DNA of 29,499 nt from Pelargonium nanum (Eukaryota > Streptophyta > Magnoliopsida > Geraniales > Geraniaceae). A program made the translations under genes and the position numbers. The stretch covers positions 1 to 29,499 of the forward strand of contig JAYMTF010000831.1 in the NCBI GenBank assembly GCA_036897485.1. Direction: 5' to 3'. Below, in pieces: positions 10,173 to 22,582 of this stretch (its first letter is position 1; each line of letters starts with the position of its first letter). Below the pieces are notes generated by a model. The model had not been told where the DNA came from. It was given only the letters and a program-made list of their open reading frames with translations, and did not search any database.

Positions 10173-12778
10173 ATGGGTAGCTGTGGGAGGAATGGTGCGG
10201 TGAGGCAGTACATAAGATCAAAAGTGCCTCGCCTGAGATGGACGCCGGAGCTGCATCACTGTTTTGTTCATGCCATCGACAGGCTTGGAGGCCAAGACAG
10301 TAAGTTTTTAACATCTGTTTCTTTCTGGTTCTTGTCTTCTTGATCGTCTGTTTGTATGTGATTCATGTTTTGAACTCGATCTGTGTAGAAGCTACACCTA
10401 AGCTCGTGCTTCAGATGATGGATGTGAGAGGACTCACCATTTCACATGTCAAGAGCCATCTTCAGGTTCATTTCTTTTTATTTTGGTTACTTTTTTTCTT
10501 CTTCTTTTTGTTTACTTTTGCTTATTTCATTGCTTGTTCTCTGTGGTGCAACCAGATGTACAGAAGCATGAAGGGAGATCTCCAGGGAAGACAAGGTACA
10601 GTGATACTCAGCTTTCATTGAACAAAAAATATCATTTTCATCAACCATATCTTTTCTTTCTTAAAATAAATTGCTCTCGAGTTGTTTTAATTTCATTTCG
10701 TATCATGAGTTTGTGTTTTTACCTCAAAGAGAAGCAGAACTGTAATTACACTGACTTTCCTCAATTGGGTATTTACCCAAACTTGATTTCAAAGTTTTAT
10801 GAGACTCACATCATAAGAAATCATAAGCTCTATCACTTCATTTATTATATCTTCTCATCCATCCTATTCAGCTGATTCAATTCCCAAATAGATGAGAACA
10901 GAACACAAACTGTATCTCTTCTAATATTAGCATTTCTGTTGAAACCCAAAGCCCCATATTTTGTGTTTTTCATGGCTACAGTTGTTGTCAATAATGTTTT
11001 TCTGAATCAAAACCTTGTTAAATGCTAGCAGCAACTAGCAAACTGAAGACCAATTTGTGCCCTTACTTTATTTATCTTCTGGCCCTTTTATGGAAGCTAC
11101 ACCATCACATGACACATGTAGTTATAGTATAACATGAAAGATAAAAGCAGCATGTGCATTAGTAGTTCCTTTTTCATTGACATTTATTTGGGTTTTGGTC
11201 TCTCTTCTGCAAGCAGATAGGAGTTGTTCCACTCTACAAAGAAAACTATCTTTTGAAGATCATGATGGTTGTGTTGATGAAGTTAATGATGTGGTGGGTG
11301 GTGGTGGGAATGTGAAAGTGGTAGGGGGTTGTGGTGATGACCAACACCACACTCATCAATCTCTCTCAAAACCTCTTGAAGAATCAGATTCCCAGCTTCT
11401 GTTCCTCAGCAGCACCAGTCCTCTCCCTCCTAAAAGGTCAGCTTAGCTTTTGCTTTAGCCTTTGTAGTTTTTTTTTTCTTTGGACTTTTCATATATCAAC
11501 TAAAAAGGTGATGGGTCTTGAGGCTTATAGAAAGAAACAAAAAGGATTGACATTGCATGATCTTTTTCTCTCTCCTCTCTCTCTCTCTTCTCCTTTATAC
11601 TCAAAATTCCTTTTGTTTTGATTTTTTTCCTTTCTTGATCAGAGCAAGAATCGAGACAAGGAGTTCAATCTGTGGAAGCCTGCAGCAGCAATGCAGGAGC
11701 AGGAGCCAAGGAATATGTGGAACAGTCACGAATCCGTACTCTTATGATGATTACTCTCAGCAGACCATGGCTGAGCCTAGGCTAGGAATAAAGCAGCCGA
11801 GTGGTCACGCCAATGCTAGCTTCTTCAGATTGCAGCAGGCCCAGGCCCAGCACCACCTCAAGCCCCAGGTGGTGAAACCAACCACCACCACCACCTCTCT
11901 ACCACCACCACCACCACACCATCTTTACCACCACCCCAACCCCTTCAAATATGCTGTGGAAGAATCTGATTTTCTCAAGGTAAAAGAGCAAAACTTGTGC
12001 CATGCTTTTTTTGAGTCTGAAGCTAGTTAGCTTCATAAGATGTCATGTAATGTAACATAGCTCTCATGGTATTCTCCTGACAAATGCTACTGGAATGACC
12101 AGCAGGAGCATGGAATATCCATGCTTTTTGGGTCAACCAGTGTAATGCTACACCCTGGCTGTGTGTGTACTCTCACTGGACAGCTTTAACATAAAGCAAA
12201 CAGTACTCTTGTACTGTATACATACTATATACTACATGATAGTTCTAACTCAGCCCCTATAAACAAAAGAATTAGGCTGTGTTTTCTAAAAGAATCACAT
12301 TTTGGCTCAATAGATTCATGGGTTAATTAGCATATATTTGTGCATGCATAGATAGGTCTCGAACCAGAATATTGTGGTCCACCCTAGCTACTTTTTAGTA
12401 AATTAGGAGACCTTGTGAGGGTCATAAGGTTAGTCCTGTCTGAGTTGTTGACCGTTTAAAACTTGGTAACAATTAAACGTTTTGTGTTTTGTTGGTGGTG
12501 TCTCTCAGATTGGCAAAGTAGAGAATGAGAAGGTGAGAGAAAGTAGCCCAATGGGACATGGCGCAGAGGAATTAGAAGAAGGTGGTAGTGGTTGCGAGTT
12601 GTCGCTTTCGCTCTCATTGCTTCAGCCTACCTCCCAGAGGAGTAACGCTTCTTCGAGCAGTTGTGAGATCAGTGAGGCCATCTCCTCATATTCAAGGTCC
12701 AACCTCAAAGATTGCTGGCCTTCTGCTCTCAAGCCTACCATTAACTTAGATCTATCCATGGCTCTTTGTGGCACTTAA
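10173..12778 (+). CDS. GARP/G2-like (MYB-related) transcription factor with EAR motif
   Basis: A nuclear DNA-binding protein of the plant GARP (G2-like) family, closest by eye to the 'putative Myb family transcription factor At1g14600' type. Exons: 10173-10299, 10389-10465, 10556-10595, 11217-11436, 11643-11979 and 12509-12778. All introns are GT-AG and the frame is kept, giving 356 residues. The start is the first ATG; an in-frame open stretch upstream has no ATG. Residues about 18-72 form the GARP domain, including VPRLRWTPELHHCF, the LGGQDKATPKLVLQMM helix split by intron 1, and LTISHVKSHLQMYRS crossing the exon 2/3 junction. Exon 5 carries Gln-, Thr-, Pro- and His-rich runs. Exon 6 encodes ELSLSLSLLQP, an LxLxL EAR-type repression motif, and ends near NLDLSMALCGT. 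I infer a transcriptional repressor; targets are unknown. Confidence 0.92.
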
Positions 12779-12960
12779 TAATCAATGTCATTGTATAAAT
12801 CTCACCATCTTCTTCTTCTTCACATTCCTTTGTTCATTATAATAGTTCTTTTCCTATCTTTGCCATGACTAATGTTTAAATACCATTTTTGGGTTGTGAG
12901 CTTGGAAAGCCACTGGTATAGATATAATATGTGATCCATGTTTGTAATCCCCGCACAGGT
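12779..12960 (+). other. Likely 3' UTR of the GARP gene
   Basis: Pyrimidine-rich and AT-rich sequence after the TAA, with AATAATC directly at the stop and 'cattataatag' near 12836. No further coding sequence is seen. The cleavage site cannot be fixed by eye. Confidence 0.4.
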
Positions 12961-13084
12961 GCTTTATATTTAATATATGGTCAAATTCTGAGTAGCAATT
13001 AATCCCTCACTAGAAAGGACCTCTCCAAATCTCCACATTACTTTTTTGATAAAGAGACCACCAGATCATAACTTCATTATGGAG

Positions 13085-13197
13085 TAAAAAGATCAAAGTT
13101 CAGAGGAGGATTACAACAGTTATAATCATCCAAAAAGAAACGAACAGCACCCACAGGAGGGTGAGGAAGATAAACACTAGAGCCAACAGCACTGTTA
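13085..13197 (-). pseudogene. LINE ORF2 C-terminal tail relic
   Basis: The - strand reads NSAVGSSVYLPHPPVGAVRF followed by FLDDYN and then continues to a stop. The HPPVGA word is also present beside the RNase H relic at 1695-2098, so this is probably the extreme C-terminus of a related LINE ORF2. Only the tail is visible here. The call depends on that similarity and on recalled family endings of the PP.G...L.DD type. Confidence 0.4.
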
Positions 13198-14916
13198 AAA
13201 CAAATCTTGGCCAACAAATCTCCTCATTACTTGAATTTTATTTAACAACTCCGAAACGGATGTGTTATGTGTGTAAACACAAATATTAGTGTCACCATTA
13301 TTAGAGCAACTTTGATTGTCTCATAAGCATTGCTTTGCCCATGTATACTAATAGCAATGTGGGTGTCCAGCTTAGAGCCAGAAATGGCGGTGCCAGGAGA
13401 CAGCCATATCTGATATCTCTGCTGCTAGGAAACGTGAAATTAATTATCATCTAAACTCTGAGACTGAGTGCAAGAATTGGGAGGGTAGAGGAATTATCTG
13501 TCCGGTTACAAAAACTAGAACTGGAAGGTGCTTGCTTGTATTTACCGTTATATATAATATAATGGGACTGCCACAAAGGCACCTACCCTCCATAACCTAC
13601 TTAATTCTCTACCTTCTTCCATGTATATTTGTACTCTTAGTGTTGGGTCGACTCAGTACGTACAGGACACACTCCATTGCTCTCTGTCATAATGAACACA
13701 CACCATTGCAGTTCCAGTACTCAAATATATTCAAATGCTTAACCAAATATGAGCAATCCAACTTGGGATTCAAGAATTTAACTTGCTTTGGATCAGGAAT
13801 AATGTGAAAGTCAAATCACTATTAATTCCAGAGAGAAGTGAGAGCTATCAATTGTCAATCTCATGCATCACTATTTTAATTTACTAGTGTCGAAGCAAAA
13901 TTCCTTGTCAACACTCAACACAATACAAACAAACTTTTACTCCTATGAATCCATCCAAAAGCTGAAAGGCCTGAACCTGTATCACAAGGCCCCAACTCTT
14001 TGCATGCTTTCAATTATTGCATGTCTTCATTACAGGCCCGTTGCCTCTCGATTTGAGCTCCTTAGGCCCACGGGTCATTCTCGGGCAATTTGACAGGTTT
14101 TTTCAAGATTTGCTAGAAAAACCTCTACCCATTACTTTATTTGTACCACTTTACTCCTTGTCTTTGAGAAAAAAACAAAAGCAAACTTGATAAAACACCA
14201 CGGATACGCATACGCACTAACACAAACTCAGAACTCACTTTCTAAATGCTACAATTCTATTGCAATAAGAAACCAAATTGCTCTTCATTTGGAAAAACCC
14301 CAACTCAATTATTACTTGTTTTTTGTCATACTTGATTCGGTTAGCTTCATTTAGCCCCAGTAGTGAAACTGACTGATTGGATACACTTGAAAATCAAGGG
14401 GTCAAAAAGGAAAACATATGAAAACTTGGCCTTACTAATGACTGCTAGTGCCCAAAACAAAAGGCCCAACCCAACCTCATTTGTTTTGTAATTTATCCCA
14501 ACAACCTCTTCATTTAATAGACTTCTTATATGGGTTACAAGTCACTAACTACTACTAAATATGCCTTTGCTTCTGTTGGGTACATACACAGAAAAATACA
14601 GAAATGAATCACATGTTTCGTAGCTATCATTTCTTGCTGTTACTTAATTTGAACATCTACAAGTACAATCACACTTTTCTTGCTTTTCCATATTAGCCCA
14701 AAATTACACGTGACTTATTTATTGGATCTTTATCTTTTATTTCTATCATTAACTTGGTTATATCTCTATTATGCTTTATTGAATTTCATTGAGATCCACC
14801 TTATTCCAGTATTTAGGTTTTGATTAAAATGTTCAAATATATACATTTATTATATTTATTTTTATTGACTACTCAAACTTTGAATTCTTATTCAATTAAT
14901 TTGTGTTATTCAACTT
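13198..14916. other. Gene-free intergenic DNA
   Basis: No gene or structural RNA is supported. Open frames at 13532-13807 and 13863-14093 on the + strand have no domain, no splice partners and low-complexity composition. Confidence 0.4.
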
Positions 14917-14925
14917 TAAAAAAAA

Positions 14926-15905
14926 GGAATAATTACAGTAAACTCCCCTCTGTTTAGGACCAAAAACTCATGATCACCCTATGTTTTAAAAGTCGACAAC
15001 CAACTACCCTGTCTTTTTATTGAAAGTATAAAATGTTAGATCTGACGGAATATTCTATTTTCGTTAACATGTGCAGGTCACATGATAATGAAATATTTTC
15101 AAATAACCAAAATACCCTCAATGTCTTACTTTTCCATTTACCGGAAAGTTGTCGAAAACATAAAAACATCAAATTGAACCACAAAGCTTAAACATTTTGT
15201 AAAATTAAAGACATCATTCGATTACTCTCGAAAAATTGCATGAGATCAACTAAAAATGTACATAAAATGGTCAACGTATGACAAAGTTACGATTTTTAAA
15301 CTTTTTTCATTTTACTTTTAAAATCTGATTGTAAATCATCATTTTTAAACCATAAAACTTGATTATTTTTTAAAATTTAACTCATATTCTTGTTCCTCTT
15401 GATAAAATGCTTGAAATCGTGTCAAAAATCACTCAAATCAAAGCTCGTGATACAAAGTTATGAATTGTTCATCATTTTCAACAAATTTTTCATATTTTTT
15501 TTACCAGATCTGTAAATGATTCATTTTGTCAAGAAATCTTTATTTTAAAAAAAAAAACATTTAAATCCATAATCATGTTCCTTTTGAAAAATTACATGAA
15601 ATCAAAACAAGAATCAATCAAAACGGAGATTTGAGCTAAAAGTTATTATTTTTTCTTTGTTTTTCTTTATTTTTTCTCATTTTTCATTTTTCTAATTTGA
15701 ATGGAATACATTTAAAAATTTGAAGTTAAATTGAGAACAAAAAGGTCATTTGGCCCATAAAGTTAACGGTGTTAGTGATTTTTTGTCAGATTTAACGTTT
15801 TACATTATTAATAAAAAGATAGGGTAGTTAGTTGTCGACTATTAAAACATAGGGTGGTCATGTGTTTTTTGTCATAAACACAGGGTGGTTTACTGTAATT
15901 ACCCC
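14926..15905. mobile_element. Non-autonomous Mutator-like element (MULE) with long TIRs
   Basis: The left end reads GGAATAATTACAGTAAACTC. The right end, read on the other strand, starts GGGGTAATTACAGTAAACCA. The inverted homology continues for about 120 bases, including CACCCTATGTTTTAA, AGTCGACAAC and TCTTTTTATT on both sides. The flanks are TAAAAAAAA (14917-14925) and TTAAAAAAA (15906-15914), a near-perfect 9-base target duplication allowing for slippage in the A run. Long inverted ends with a 9-base duplication are the hallmark of Mutator-like elements. The interior (about 15050-15780) has no transposase but holds three diverged copies of a roughly 185-base unit. Confidence 0.8.
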
Positions 15906-15914
15906 TTAAAAAAA

Positions 15915-16740
15915 GTTGTATTCAAATTTGTTAGTTTCTACCCCTTTAATATAATTTATTACTACTGTTGATCGTGTCTTTTATTGGTTCAAATAACATT
16001 AACCGGTGATGTCTTTCATATACATATATTTTCATTTAAGCGAATAATAAAACATCGAGATAAATGAGAATAATGAGAAGACTTTGAAATGTTAATATTA
16101 AATGCGTACAAATTAATTTGAGAAAAAAGAATGTGAACCAAACTTACATTTCATTGTACTTCACTCAAACCATCCAAATAATTTTTGTGAGAGAGAAGCG
16201 ACGGCTTGATCCTCATTGACAACATTACCTCTATAAAACACTTATTAACTTAAACTCTCATTTCTCAATTAATTATCCCATTAATAATAAAATATTATCA
16301 ATTTCATGCCACTACAATGACATAAGAATCATCAATAATATTAGGGAGGGCCATTTTCCTTTCTAAAAAACTGCATTAAATTCTTAAATTGTACTAGTAC
16401 AACATAAATGAATGATCATTCATATAGAAAGTTAATAATCAAACAACTCAAAATCCATCATTCAAATTTAATTAACCCTTCCAATAATGATCTAACATCA
16501 ATTTTGAGTGAACATTTTCATCAATTACAGCTAAAGATGGAAAAGAAAATGGGAAATGCATGGTTCGATTGAGAGCGCGTGATGCAAAATTACCATAAAT
16601 TAGACCATATCAGACTCATAATTAACACTAATAATATAAAAATAAAAAGAGTTTAGAATAATGAATCTCGGTAGGTCCCACAAATCCCAGTTCATAATTT
16701 TTATATTTACACAACAGAGCACGAACTGAGTCTATTGTAA
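15915..16740. other. AT-rich intergenic DNA
   Basis: No gene is seen. It separates the MULE from the promoter of the sugar transferase gene. Confidence 0.4.
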
Positions 16741-16753
16741 TGTGAACGCGGAG

Positions 16754-16815
16754 AAAATAAATAAATAAATAAATTAAGCATTACCATAATAATAAATAAA
16801 AATAAAAATAAAAAG
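16754..16815. repeat. AT-rich (AAAT)n-like microsatellites
   Basis: Two short runs of AAAT/AAATA-type units (about 16754-16774 and 16790-16815), upstream of the sugar transferase gene. Confidence 0.7.
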
Positions 16816-16926
16816 AAGTGAGAAAGAGAAAGAAACCGAAAATCACTGAGAGAGAGATGGAATTGAACCAAAATCCATAACCGCCAGGGACGGCCTGGGC
16901 TGGCCTGACCTGACTCTCTCGCATGA

Positions 16927-16951
16927 TCGCATCGCATCGCATCGCATCGCA
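16927..16951. repeat. (ATCGC)n pentanucleotide microsatellite
   Basis: Five near-perfect ATCGC units, immediately upstream of the TATA-like box of the sugar transferase gene. The length may vary between alleles. Confidence 0.85.
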
Positions 16952-16961
16952 TTCCTCTTGT

Positions 16962-16976
16962 TTGTTTATATTTAAG
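16962..16976 (+). promoter_or_regulatory. TATA-like box of the sugar transferase gene
   Basis: TTGTTTATATTTAAG lies just after the ATCGC repeat. Transcription from it would be expected to start roughly 25-35 bases downstream, at or after about 16995. That favours the ATG at 17083 over the in-frame ATG at 16993. The spacing argument is inference. Confidence 0.45.
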
Positions 16977-16982
16977 AGAAGC

Positions 16983-17081
16983 ATGCGTCCCGATGACTTC
17001 ACTTCGACTGGACCCGCCGTTGTCTTATCGGAGGCGCACGCGAGCCACCACCTTCCTCTGCTCCTTCGCTTCCGACGATAA
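16983..17081 (+). other. Possible uORF of the sugar transferase mRNA
   Basis: An ATG at 16983 (A at -3) opens a 32-codon frame that ends in TAA at 17079-17081, one base before the ATG at 17083. It overlaps, out of frame, the alternative ATG at 16993. It is in the mRNA only if transcription starts upstream of 16983, which the TATA-like position argues against. Confidence 0.35.
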
Positions 17082-17082
17082 G

Positions 17083-20000
17083 ATGCTTCCCACCCCCTCA
17101 TCCAACTCTCTCCTCCGCCGCTTCCTCGCCGTCGCCCTCTTCTTCATCGCCGCCTCCCTCGCCTGCTTCGTACTCTACCATTCCGCCGACACTCTCGATT
17201 TCCTCCCCCGATCCTCCCCCTCCTCCTCCTTCTTCCCCTACATTTTCTCCTCTTTTGCTCAAGCTCCTGCGCAGGTGCCTTCTCTTCTCTCATCATTGCC
17301 TAATTTTGTTTTCATTTTGTGTTATATTATGAAATTCCTGAATGTGCCTTGAAAAGAAGCATTTGAATTGTGCGGATCATACTGGCGAATGTTAAGAATA
17401 GCTGTTGCCTCACATTTCCATTTCCATCCACTGTTATGTTATGAGAACTTAGAGCTTTTGAGTGAATCTCCCGTCTTAGCTTTGTTTTCCTTTTTGGAAA
17501 TTTCAGCTGCTAAATCAGCGATCTGAAAATTTTCTATTTACTTTGGGGCTGAAATTTGTTGCATATAAGGTAATGTATAAAACTGGCGCAATTTAGTGGA
17601 ATTGTTGGTGCAACTTAGCATTATGCTCCACTGATCGGAAAATTGGGGTCAGCCAACGCGTTTCTGTTTATTTTGTTTCCAAATATATAACTCAGAGAAG
17701 ATCAAATCAAATCACTGAACAGCTTGTTTATATTACACATGTTAGCATTTGGCTCCAATTGATATGGAATTATGTGGTTTTATTACTTATATGCTGTTTA
17801 TTTTGTTCTTGAGTGAAACTTTTTATTGATTCCTGGCATTTCATCTTGAATTTTGTTTCAGATAGTGACAGTCTGAATTTTGGTTTGAACTGGCACATTT
17901 GAAGAATATTGTTGGAACAATTTAGCATTTGCATCTAGAGATGTCAAATTTGGAGAAACGAATGTCACTTTTTGGTTGTTGAATCGATTTCGTTATCTGA
18001 AAATTAATTACTTTACTTGGTTTCTTAATATTGTTTTGTCATTATAAGAATCATCTGCCCAAGTTATGACAGAATTAAGCTTAATATGGTCCTAAACATG
18101 AAATGAAATGCTCTTTTATACAGGTTAAAGTTGAAAAGTAATTATTCTATAAATTTTCATCAAGAAGATGATCATTGGATTTGATTTTTTAGCTGTTGTG
18201 CCTAGAACTGAAAGTATAGCCAGAATCCATATATGGGGTATACTTCACCTATACGCTGGATTCGGAACGCTGGATTGGGAGCGGGAGCTAGGTTAATACG
18301 GATGAAAATGGAAAAGGGAAGGGTGAGGGGAGAATGTTTGAGGTGGTCTTTTGATTACTCGGCCTATTCATGCATTCTGTAGAGAGTGAGAGTGAATGTT
18401 AATGACATAACTATTTCTACTTGTTTGCTTAGCTGGGGAAGTATGTATAGTTTGCCACTAACACTAGGGCTTACTAGAATTAAGCCTCAACAGGAGTCAG
18501 TGTTTGTGGTGCCGTCACATCTCTTGTTGTGATCCTAGTTTAATAAAAACAACTGTGAATGCAAAAAATAATTCTGAAAGGAAAAAATCTTGTACTTGAA
18601 GTATATAGAATTTTAATGTTTAAATTTTCTGCTTCCATTCATCATCTTCATTTGTTGCAAATTGCAATAACTTCCGGGAAACATATAATATAACTGAAAA
18701 TAGAAGCATTTGTGATGAAAACCATTAATTTTTTTTTATTATTGTTAATTCCATGTTGATTTGGATCATGTTTCTTATGAAATTTTCTAGGCTTTTGGTA
18801 TGCGATTTTTAGATTTCAGATGGCCTTATTTACATCAACGCATATTGAATAATAAATAAATTACATCATTGCCAGTTCGTGTGTCTTTTATTTGTTGCAC
18901 CTTCTCTTCGTGGTTTTTGGTTCTTTGATGGTTTAATCACCATATTCATTTTCCTGTGTATTTACTGTTACTATGCAACTAACTCCTTTTGTAATTAGAG
19001 AAATTCACTCTACTTGTTTTATGCTTTTTGCCTCAATTTTTTTCTTTTTCCATTTTTTGATGGCCTTCTATTGTCTTTCAATTTTCACTTGTAGCAGGCA
19101 AGCACCTGCTTCACAAATGTTCACCAAAAATGTTTCATGAGTGAAATAAACAAAACTTAATATAAGCTTATTTTTGCTGTGCTATTTTTCCCCTTTTAAT
19201 GCTAATAATACAATTTAATTTATGCCTATCATGGCCAGTGCTTATCAATATATATATGACTTTATGATTCTATACAATAATTTTTTCATTTTTGAAACTG
19301 TTGTAGCTTACTGAAGAAGATAAGCTCCTCAGTGTTCTGAAGGATGCTGCCATGGAAGATAAGACTGTTATCTTAACAACTCTAAATCAAGCTTGGGCAG
19401 TTCCAAATTCAGTCCTCGACCTCTTCCTTGAGAGCTTTAGAATTGGAAATGGCACTGAAAGGCTTTTGCGCCATTTGGTGATTATTGCCTTGGATGAAGA
19501 GGCATATAAACGTTGTTTGATTGTTCATCCACATTGTTATGCTCTTGTTACTGAAGGAGTTGATTTCTCACACGAAGCATATTTTATGACTACTGACTAC
19601 TTGAAGATGATGTGGAGAAGAATTGACTTTTTGCACTCTGTTCTAGAGATGGGATATAGTTTTGTTTTCACGGTACTTACTGACCCTCAATCATAATTTA
19701 AATCAATCATATGTGATACATGCACTAATAAGCTCACTTAGTTTCTTCGAAATGTTAGTTGTAGGTTGTGGCATTCATTCGACTCGTGATTTTTCCTTTC
19801 AGGGTCTGTTAATTACATATCATATTTCAAAAGCTTTTTGGACTTATAGTAGAATCTTAACAGAACCATAATTAACATTTGTAATTGATGCACCTAGAGT
19901 AACTAACTATAGGCTTTTGTTCAAATCAAATCTTTTTTTTGTTCAAAGAAAAGTTCTACAATTTACCTGCAGGTTCTTATCATAATACGTACCTTCTGTT

Positions 20001-21058
20001 TAATGTCAGCTTGTATGCTCAAAGGGGCTCAATCTTTATGTGCCCTAAGGTCCCTGAGAACAGTTGTTTTATGCTATGATTTAGGAGGTATAGATGTGCT
20101 ATAGTTTTTAAATTTCAGTGCAGAGCAGTAGCCCTGTTTCTGCACACTGATTTCTCTCTGTAAGAGGAACAACTCAACTAAAAGGTTCAGTTGATGGTTA
20201 AAGTCCCAATTTAATATTTATACTCTTAACACTCGCATTAGGAAATTTTCATGAAATTGTTGTGGGTAGGCACGTTGAGCCTTTTGTTTATGTATTGTAG
20301 TTCAATGTTCTTGTGTGCTGATTTTTATGTTTCTTAACAAATCCAGTCTGTGTAGCTGATCTTATTTCTTCATATTCAATACCTCTGTGATTGTTTTCCT
20401 CCTCCAGGATGCTGATATCATGTGGTTCAGGGACCCATTTCCGCGGTTTTATTTGGATGCAGATTTCCAAACTGCCTGTGATCATTTCACTGGCAACCCT
20501 GATGATCTAGAGAACAGCCCCAATGGAGGTTTTAACTATGTGAAGTCAAATAACCGCTCAATTGAGTTCTACAAATACTGGTACACTTCACGGCAGACCT
20601 ATCCCGAAAAACACGATCAGGATGTTCTGAATATGATCAAAACAGATTCTATGATAGAGGAAATTGGACTGAAGATGAAATTCCTTGATACTAACTTTTT
20701 TGGTGGGCTTTGTGAACCTAGCAAAGATCTAAATGTAGTTTGCACAATGCATGCAAATTGTTGTTTTGGCATGGATAACAAGCTTATCGATCTTAAGATT
20801 ATGCTTCAAGATTGGAAGCTATATCTGTCTTTACCACCAAGTTTTAAGAAAGCATCCATAATATCTTGGAGGGTTCCACAAAATTGCAGGTATGTTTGTT
20901 CTTCTACTGTATCCTTCCTGGATATCTAAATTTGGCTGAATTTTTAGTGTATCTGTCTCTACAATGATTCTCCGCCTCTTTTAATTATAATCTCTTTTTC
21001 CAGTATTGACTCTCGCCGAGACGTAGATTCAACACCGAACAATGAATCTCAAGTTTGA
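17083..21058 (+). CDS. Nucleotide-diphospho-sugar transferase family protein (At4g15970-like)
   Basis: A probable Golgi type II membrane glycosyltransferase of the plant DUF271/PF03407 group; donor and acceptor are not known. Exons: 17083-17274 (or from the in-frame ATG at 16993), 19307-19672, 20408-20889 and 21004-21058. All introns are GT-AG and the frame is kept, giving 364 residues (394 from 16993). Near the N-terminus, LLRRFLAVALFFIAASLACF is a single membrane anchor after a short basic stretch. Exon 2 carries KTVILTTLNQAWAVPNSVLD and RHLVIIALDEEAY. The exon 2/3 junction rebuilds FVFTDADIMWFRDPF, with the DxD metal/nucleotide-sugar motif. Exon 3 holds NGGFNYVKSNNRSIEFYKYW, HDQDVLN, FLDTNFFGG and CTMHANCC, as in the family. 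The short exon 4 adds a polar tail. Intron 1 is about 2.0 kb. I chose 17083 because of the TATA position and its purine at -3. Confidence 0.9.
17275..19306 (+). other. Intron 1 of the sugar transferase gene
   Basis: This 2,032-base GT-AG intron holds no gene. Around 18256-18283 there is a short imperfect tandem (cgctggattcggaa / cgctggattgggag) in a more GC-rich patch that could be a decayed insertion. Otherwise it is T-rich intron sequence. Confidence 0.5.
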
Positions 21059-22582
21059 ATTCAGATGTATATGAAACGGTAAAGCTCACATTTTTTATGC
21101 ATTTAGTGGTGGTTCTCATTTATCTATATTCTTTCTGAGGTTTCTTGTTTCACACCTCTTAATAGGAATGTCATTTTTGAAAACATTTAGGATTAATCTC
21201 TTAGTCCTACCCTCCTTGTGATTGAATCTTATTTGTGTAAGGCAAATGATGGTCTAGTCAGGATGGTGTAGATCTTATATATAAATTGAAACTGGCCGTC
21301 TGTTGTATGGAACATTCACTGTTGAGTAAATGGTTAATTTATTTGGCGGATTTAATTTTGCAGTAGTTGGTTTCTTGATGCTTTGCCAGATTTTATTGTT
21401 GTTTTTGGATGGAATGGATATAGAATCTGGAGATGTTCTGTTTCAGGTGGATCAGTGTGACGCCAAATCAAGCTGTTGGTGGTGGATTTGTAAATATGAT
21501 TGTTTACTGCAAACTGTTTGAATCTCATCTATCATCTTCATATCATTGCATGACCAGATGAATTCTTTTTGGTTGTCAACAGTGGCTCAAATTAAATAAA
21601 ACTTGAAATGCTTGAATGTCAATTTTTTATCATGTCATTTGAAATTTCATGATTCCTATTCAATATTTTTAATTAAATAAAACTTGAGATAATAGATTTC
21701 AAATCAAAGAATTTTAATGCTTCTGTTTTTAACAGTAAACACTGAATGGTATGAATTAAAACTGAATTAGGATAATGTAGCCCGATAAGAATAGGAATAT
21801 ATTGCTCCACCTCTACTGCTTTAATGTCCCAAAACTTTAATGTCCTAGTAATGAGTTTCAAACTCTAAAGCTTCAGTAAATTTATAAGATATTATTTTAG
21901 TCATGCAAATAAGAGGTGGCAATCGGGATTATATAGCCTAACCAAAATCTTAGCTAGAAGGGCTTCGATTTTATTTAGATTTCATATCTCGTATTGGACT
22001 TCACTTTCTAGACATAAAATGCATGAATCCATGCAAATTTGTCCAATTGAAAAGTTGAGCAAATCAAATTAAAAAGTTGGATTGAACTTTCAGAGTCCTA
22101 ATTGGCGACTCAAATGCAGATAAATAGAATTAATAAACATTATTTTTAGTTAATAAATGTTATTTGTAAATTAATTAATTTATCAAAAAATGGAACTTGA
22201 AAAAATTTCCAGCTAAATATAAATATTAGGTTCGAGATGTTATGCTTGCTTATAAAAAAAAAAATAATAATATTATTGCATCTGTGTCAAAGTTTAGCCC
22301 ATTCCCTTTTTTCTTTTTCCTCAAAAAAAAAAAAAAAAAAAAAAAAAAAGAAGCGAGAAGCGTGGGTTCTCTCAATAACTCAATGACTTGGTTCTCTCAG
22401 TATACACACACTACAGATTCAATTATTCAAATGTATAACAAAAATCTCAAAATGCTTCGACTTCTGTACAAATAATAGATTCATTGAGGATCTTGTTACT
22501 CTACAACTATACTTCCAAAAGATGTCTCTCCGATACTTTTGTACAACCTAATAAAACTGATAAAAAGAAACATGTAGAATGT
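21059..22582. other. Tail-to-tail intergenic region with 3' UTRs
   Basis: The sugar transferase (+) and ARC3 (-) converge here with about 1.5 kb between stop codons. AAATAAAA words at about 21594-21601 and 21675-21682 sit in a repeated ATTAAATAAAACTTGA and are candidate polyadenylation signals for the + gene. A 27-base A run occupies 22323-22349. No further gene is visible. Confidence 0.5.
22323..22349. repeat. Poly(A) tract
   Basis: Twenty-seven consecutive A, preceded by a T-rich stretch (about 22307-22320). It could be a retroelement tail or simple slippage; no attached element was recognised. Confidence 0.85.

Noticed and set aside
9941..10314. Overlapping open frames on both strands at the GARP leader
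   Set aside because: They are shadows of the leader and exon 1, with no domain of their own.
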